Of a stretch of 60,000 nt of DNA, positions 59,248-60,000 are shown one piece after another. Origin of the DNA: Takakia lepidozioides. Taxonomy: Eukaryota; Streptophyta; Takakiopsida; Takakiales; Takakiaceae. A program made the translations under genes and the position numbers. The stretch lies in assembly GCA_030704615.1 (NCBI GenBank), contig CM060733.1, positions 39,682,001-39,742,000 on the forward strand, given 5' to 3'. Below the pieces are notes generated by a model. It had not been told where the DNA came from. It saw only the letters and a list, made by a program, of their open reading frames with translations, and searched no databases. The number at the start of each line of letters is the position of its first letter. Positions within the stretch are counted from its first letter, which is position 1.

Positions 59248-59877
59248 CTTCTGCAGTCAAGTCTCCTAGCATACAATCGAAGAATTGCAGAAGAAAAATG
59301 AGGGGGGTTTCGGTGCTCGATCAGCTCCCGAATCCCGATTGCACGGAGCTCTCACTGGTGGCTGGGTTGCCTGCGTGGCCTGATGCTGCGAGATGGCAAT
59401 CTCCTCCTGTAGGCGCATATGCTTCCTCTCCTTCGGCATTGGCCTACGTCCGAAGTACAATTTTCGGAGCTTGCGACGATGTCTCTTCTCTGGTGCACGC
59501 ACTCCCTCCCTCTCAGGTTCGAGCATAAGAAGAACAGAGAGAGGGAAAAGGGGCGAAGAATGCAGATGGAAATGACGCGAGAGGGGTGTCTGAGTAGACA
59601 CGACAAAAGAAGATGAAACGGCGGTGATGCACCACTTGGGTTCGAAAAGCTTGGACGAAAGTGTCTCCTCGTGGACTTTGCATCATTACGAAATTTCAAT
59701 CGTCAAGGGCACGCCTGCCATCCGAAAAACAAACAACATTATCCAACGGTCAGGCCGCGCCGCCTCGTGCCACTTCAGTCAGATAGAGTGCAGATATGTG
59801 CCGCAATTCCGTTGCTCCACGTGTTCACATTTCATGGCATTTCCGTCCCAACGTCTGATGAGTTGGAGTGAAAATAC
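59248..59877. other. 5' region of the ParB-methyltransferase-like gene
   Basis: A basic minus-strand frame at 59266-59601 (RHRRKLRKLYFGRRPMPKER) could be a first exon, since an acceptor precedes 59252, but no donor was identified. The remainder is presumed promoter. Confidence 0.35.
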
Positions 59878-59897
59878 AAATGCGGCGCCGCATTTCC
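59878..59897. repeat. Palindrome copy (CG centre)
   Basis: AAATGCGGCGCCGCATTTCC, a perfect palindrome in its core. Confidence 0.9.
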
Positions 59898-59940
59898 GTC
59901 AAGTACCATCCCGAAGCTACACATACCGTACTTGTTGGAC

Positions 59941-59962
59941 GAAAATGCGGCACCGCATTTCC
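59941..59962. repeat. Palindrome copy (CA centre); a further half-site ends the window
   Basis: AAAATGCGGCACCGCATTTC, about 63 bp after the previous copy. GGAAATG at 59994-60000 is the left arm of another copy cut by the window edge, so a second array probably continues beyond. Confidence 0.9.
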
Positions 59963-60000
59963 GTTCCACCTTCACAAACCTTAGTTGTTGAACGGAAATG

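Overview
The window looks like nuclear DNA of a land plant, most likely a seedless one (bryophyte, lycophyte or fern); a streptophyte alga is not excluded. The evidence is the DYW-type pentatricopeptide repeat (PPR) genes, a plant telo-box upstream of a ribosomal protein gene, plant-type TSPO and thioredoxin-like 3-3 genes, GT-AG introns, and a heavy load of LINE, Copia and TIR elements. Gene density is low. The species cannot be named from the sequence.

Left part (1-22984): a DYW-type PPR gene on the minus strand has been split by a 19.4-kb transposon. Its C-terminal half lies at 1484-2732 and its N-terminal half at 22126-22984. Between them, 2739-22119 is bounded by 326-380-bp terminal inverted repeats and an exact 6-bp target duplication (GACGTG). 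The element carries an integrase-type DDE transposase (+), a five-exon HECT ubiquitin-ligase-like gene (-), a three-exon zinc-finger/acidic-tail gene (-), arrays of about 100-bp subterminal repeats, a captured inositol-polyphosphate-kinase exon and a nested degenerate LINE. Integrase plus HECT with 6-bp duplications points to an IS3EU-like superfamily; this assignment is tentative.

Middle part (23000-51600): LINE scraps; a decayed DYW PPR gene (26664-29143, +); an intact two-exon RPL22e gene (30109-31017, +); a small coiled-coil gene; a Ty1/Copia relic (-); a broken EXO1-like gene (+); a three-exon thioredoxin-like 3-3 gene with a 26-nt micro-exon (-); a single-exon TSPO gene (+); an intact DYW PPR gene with a roughly 303-bp internal tandem repeat (44859-47033, -); an LTR-like stretch; a very AT-rich block; and a tripeptidyl-peptidase II exon fragment (-).

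Right part (52000-60000): dominated by a short hairpin-forming palindrome, core AAATGCGGYRCCGCATTT. About 14 copies form a higher-order array at 53290-54159 and others are scattered, including one in each of three introns of a roughly 5-kb minus-strand gene (54296-59247). That gene can be spliced conceptually into a protein with a ParB/sulfiredoxin-like motif (DGNHRLLA) followed by a permuted amino-methyltransferase-like domain (motif IV-like DIPDG, then motif I-like LICGTG). It carries two in-frame stops and about two frameshifts, so this copy is probably dead. A ParB-methyltransferase architecture in a plant-type genome, among an amplified palindrome family, is the best candidate here for an undescribed system; a functional link between the two is only a hypothesis.
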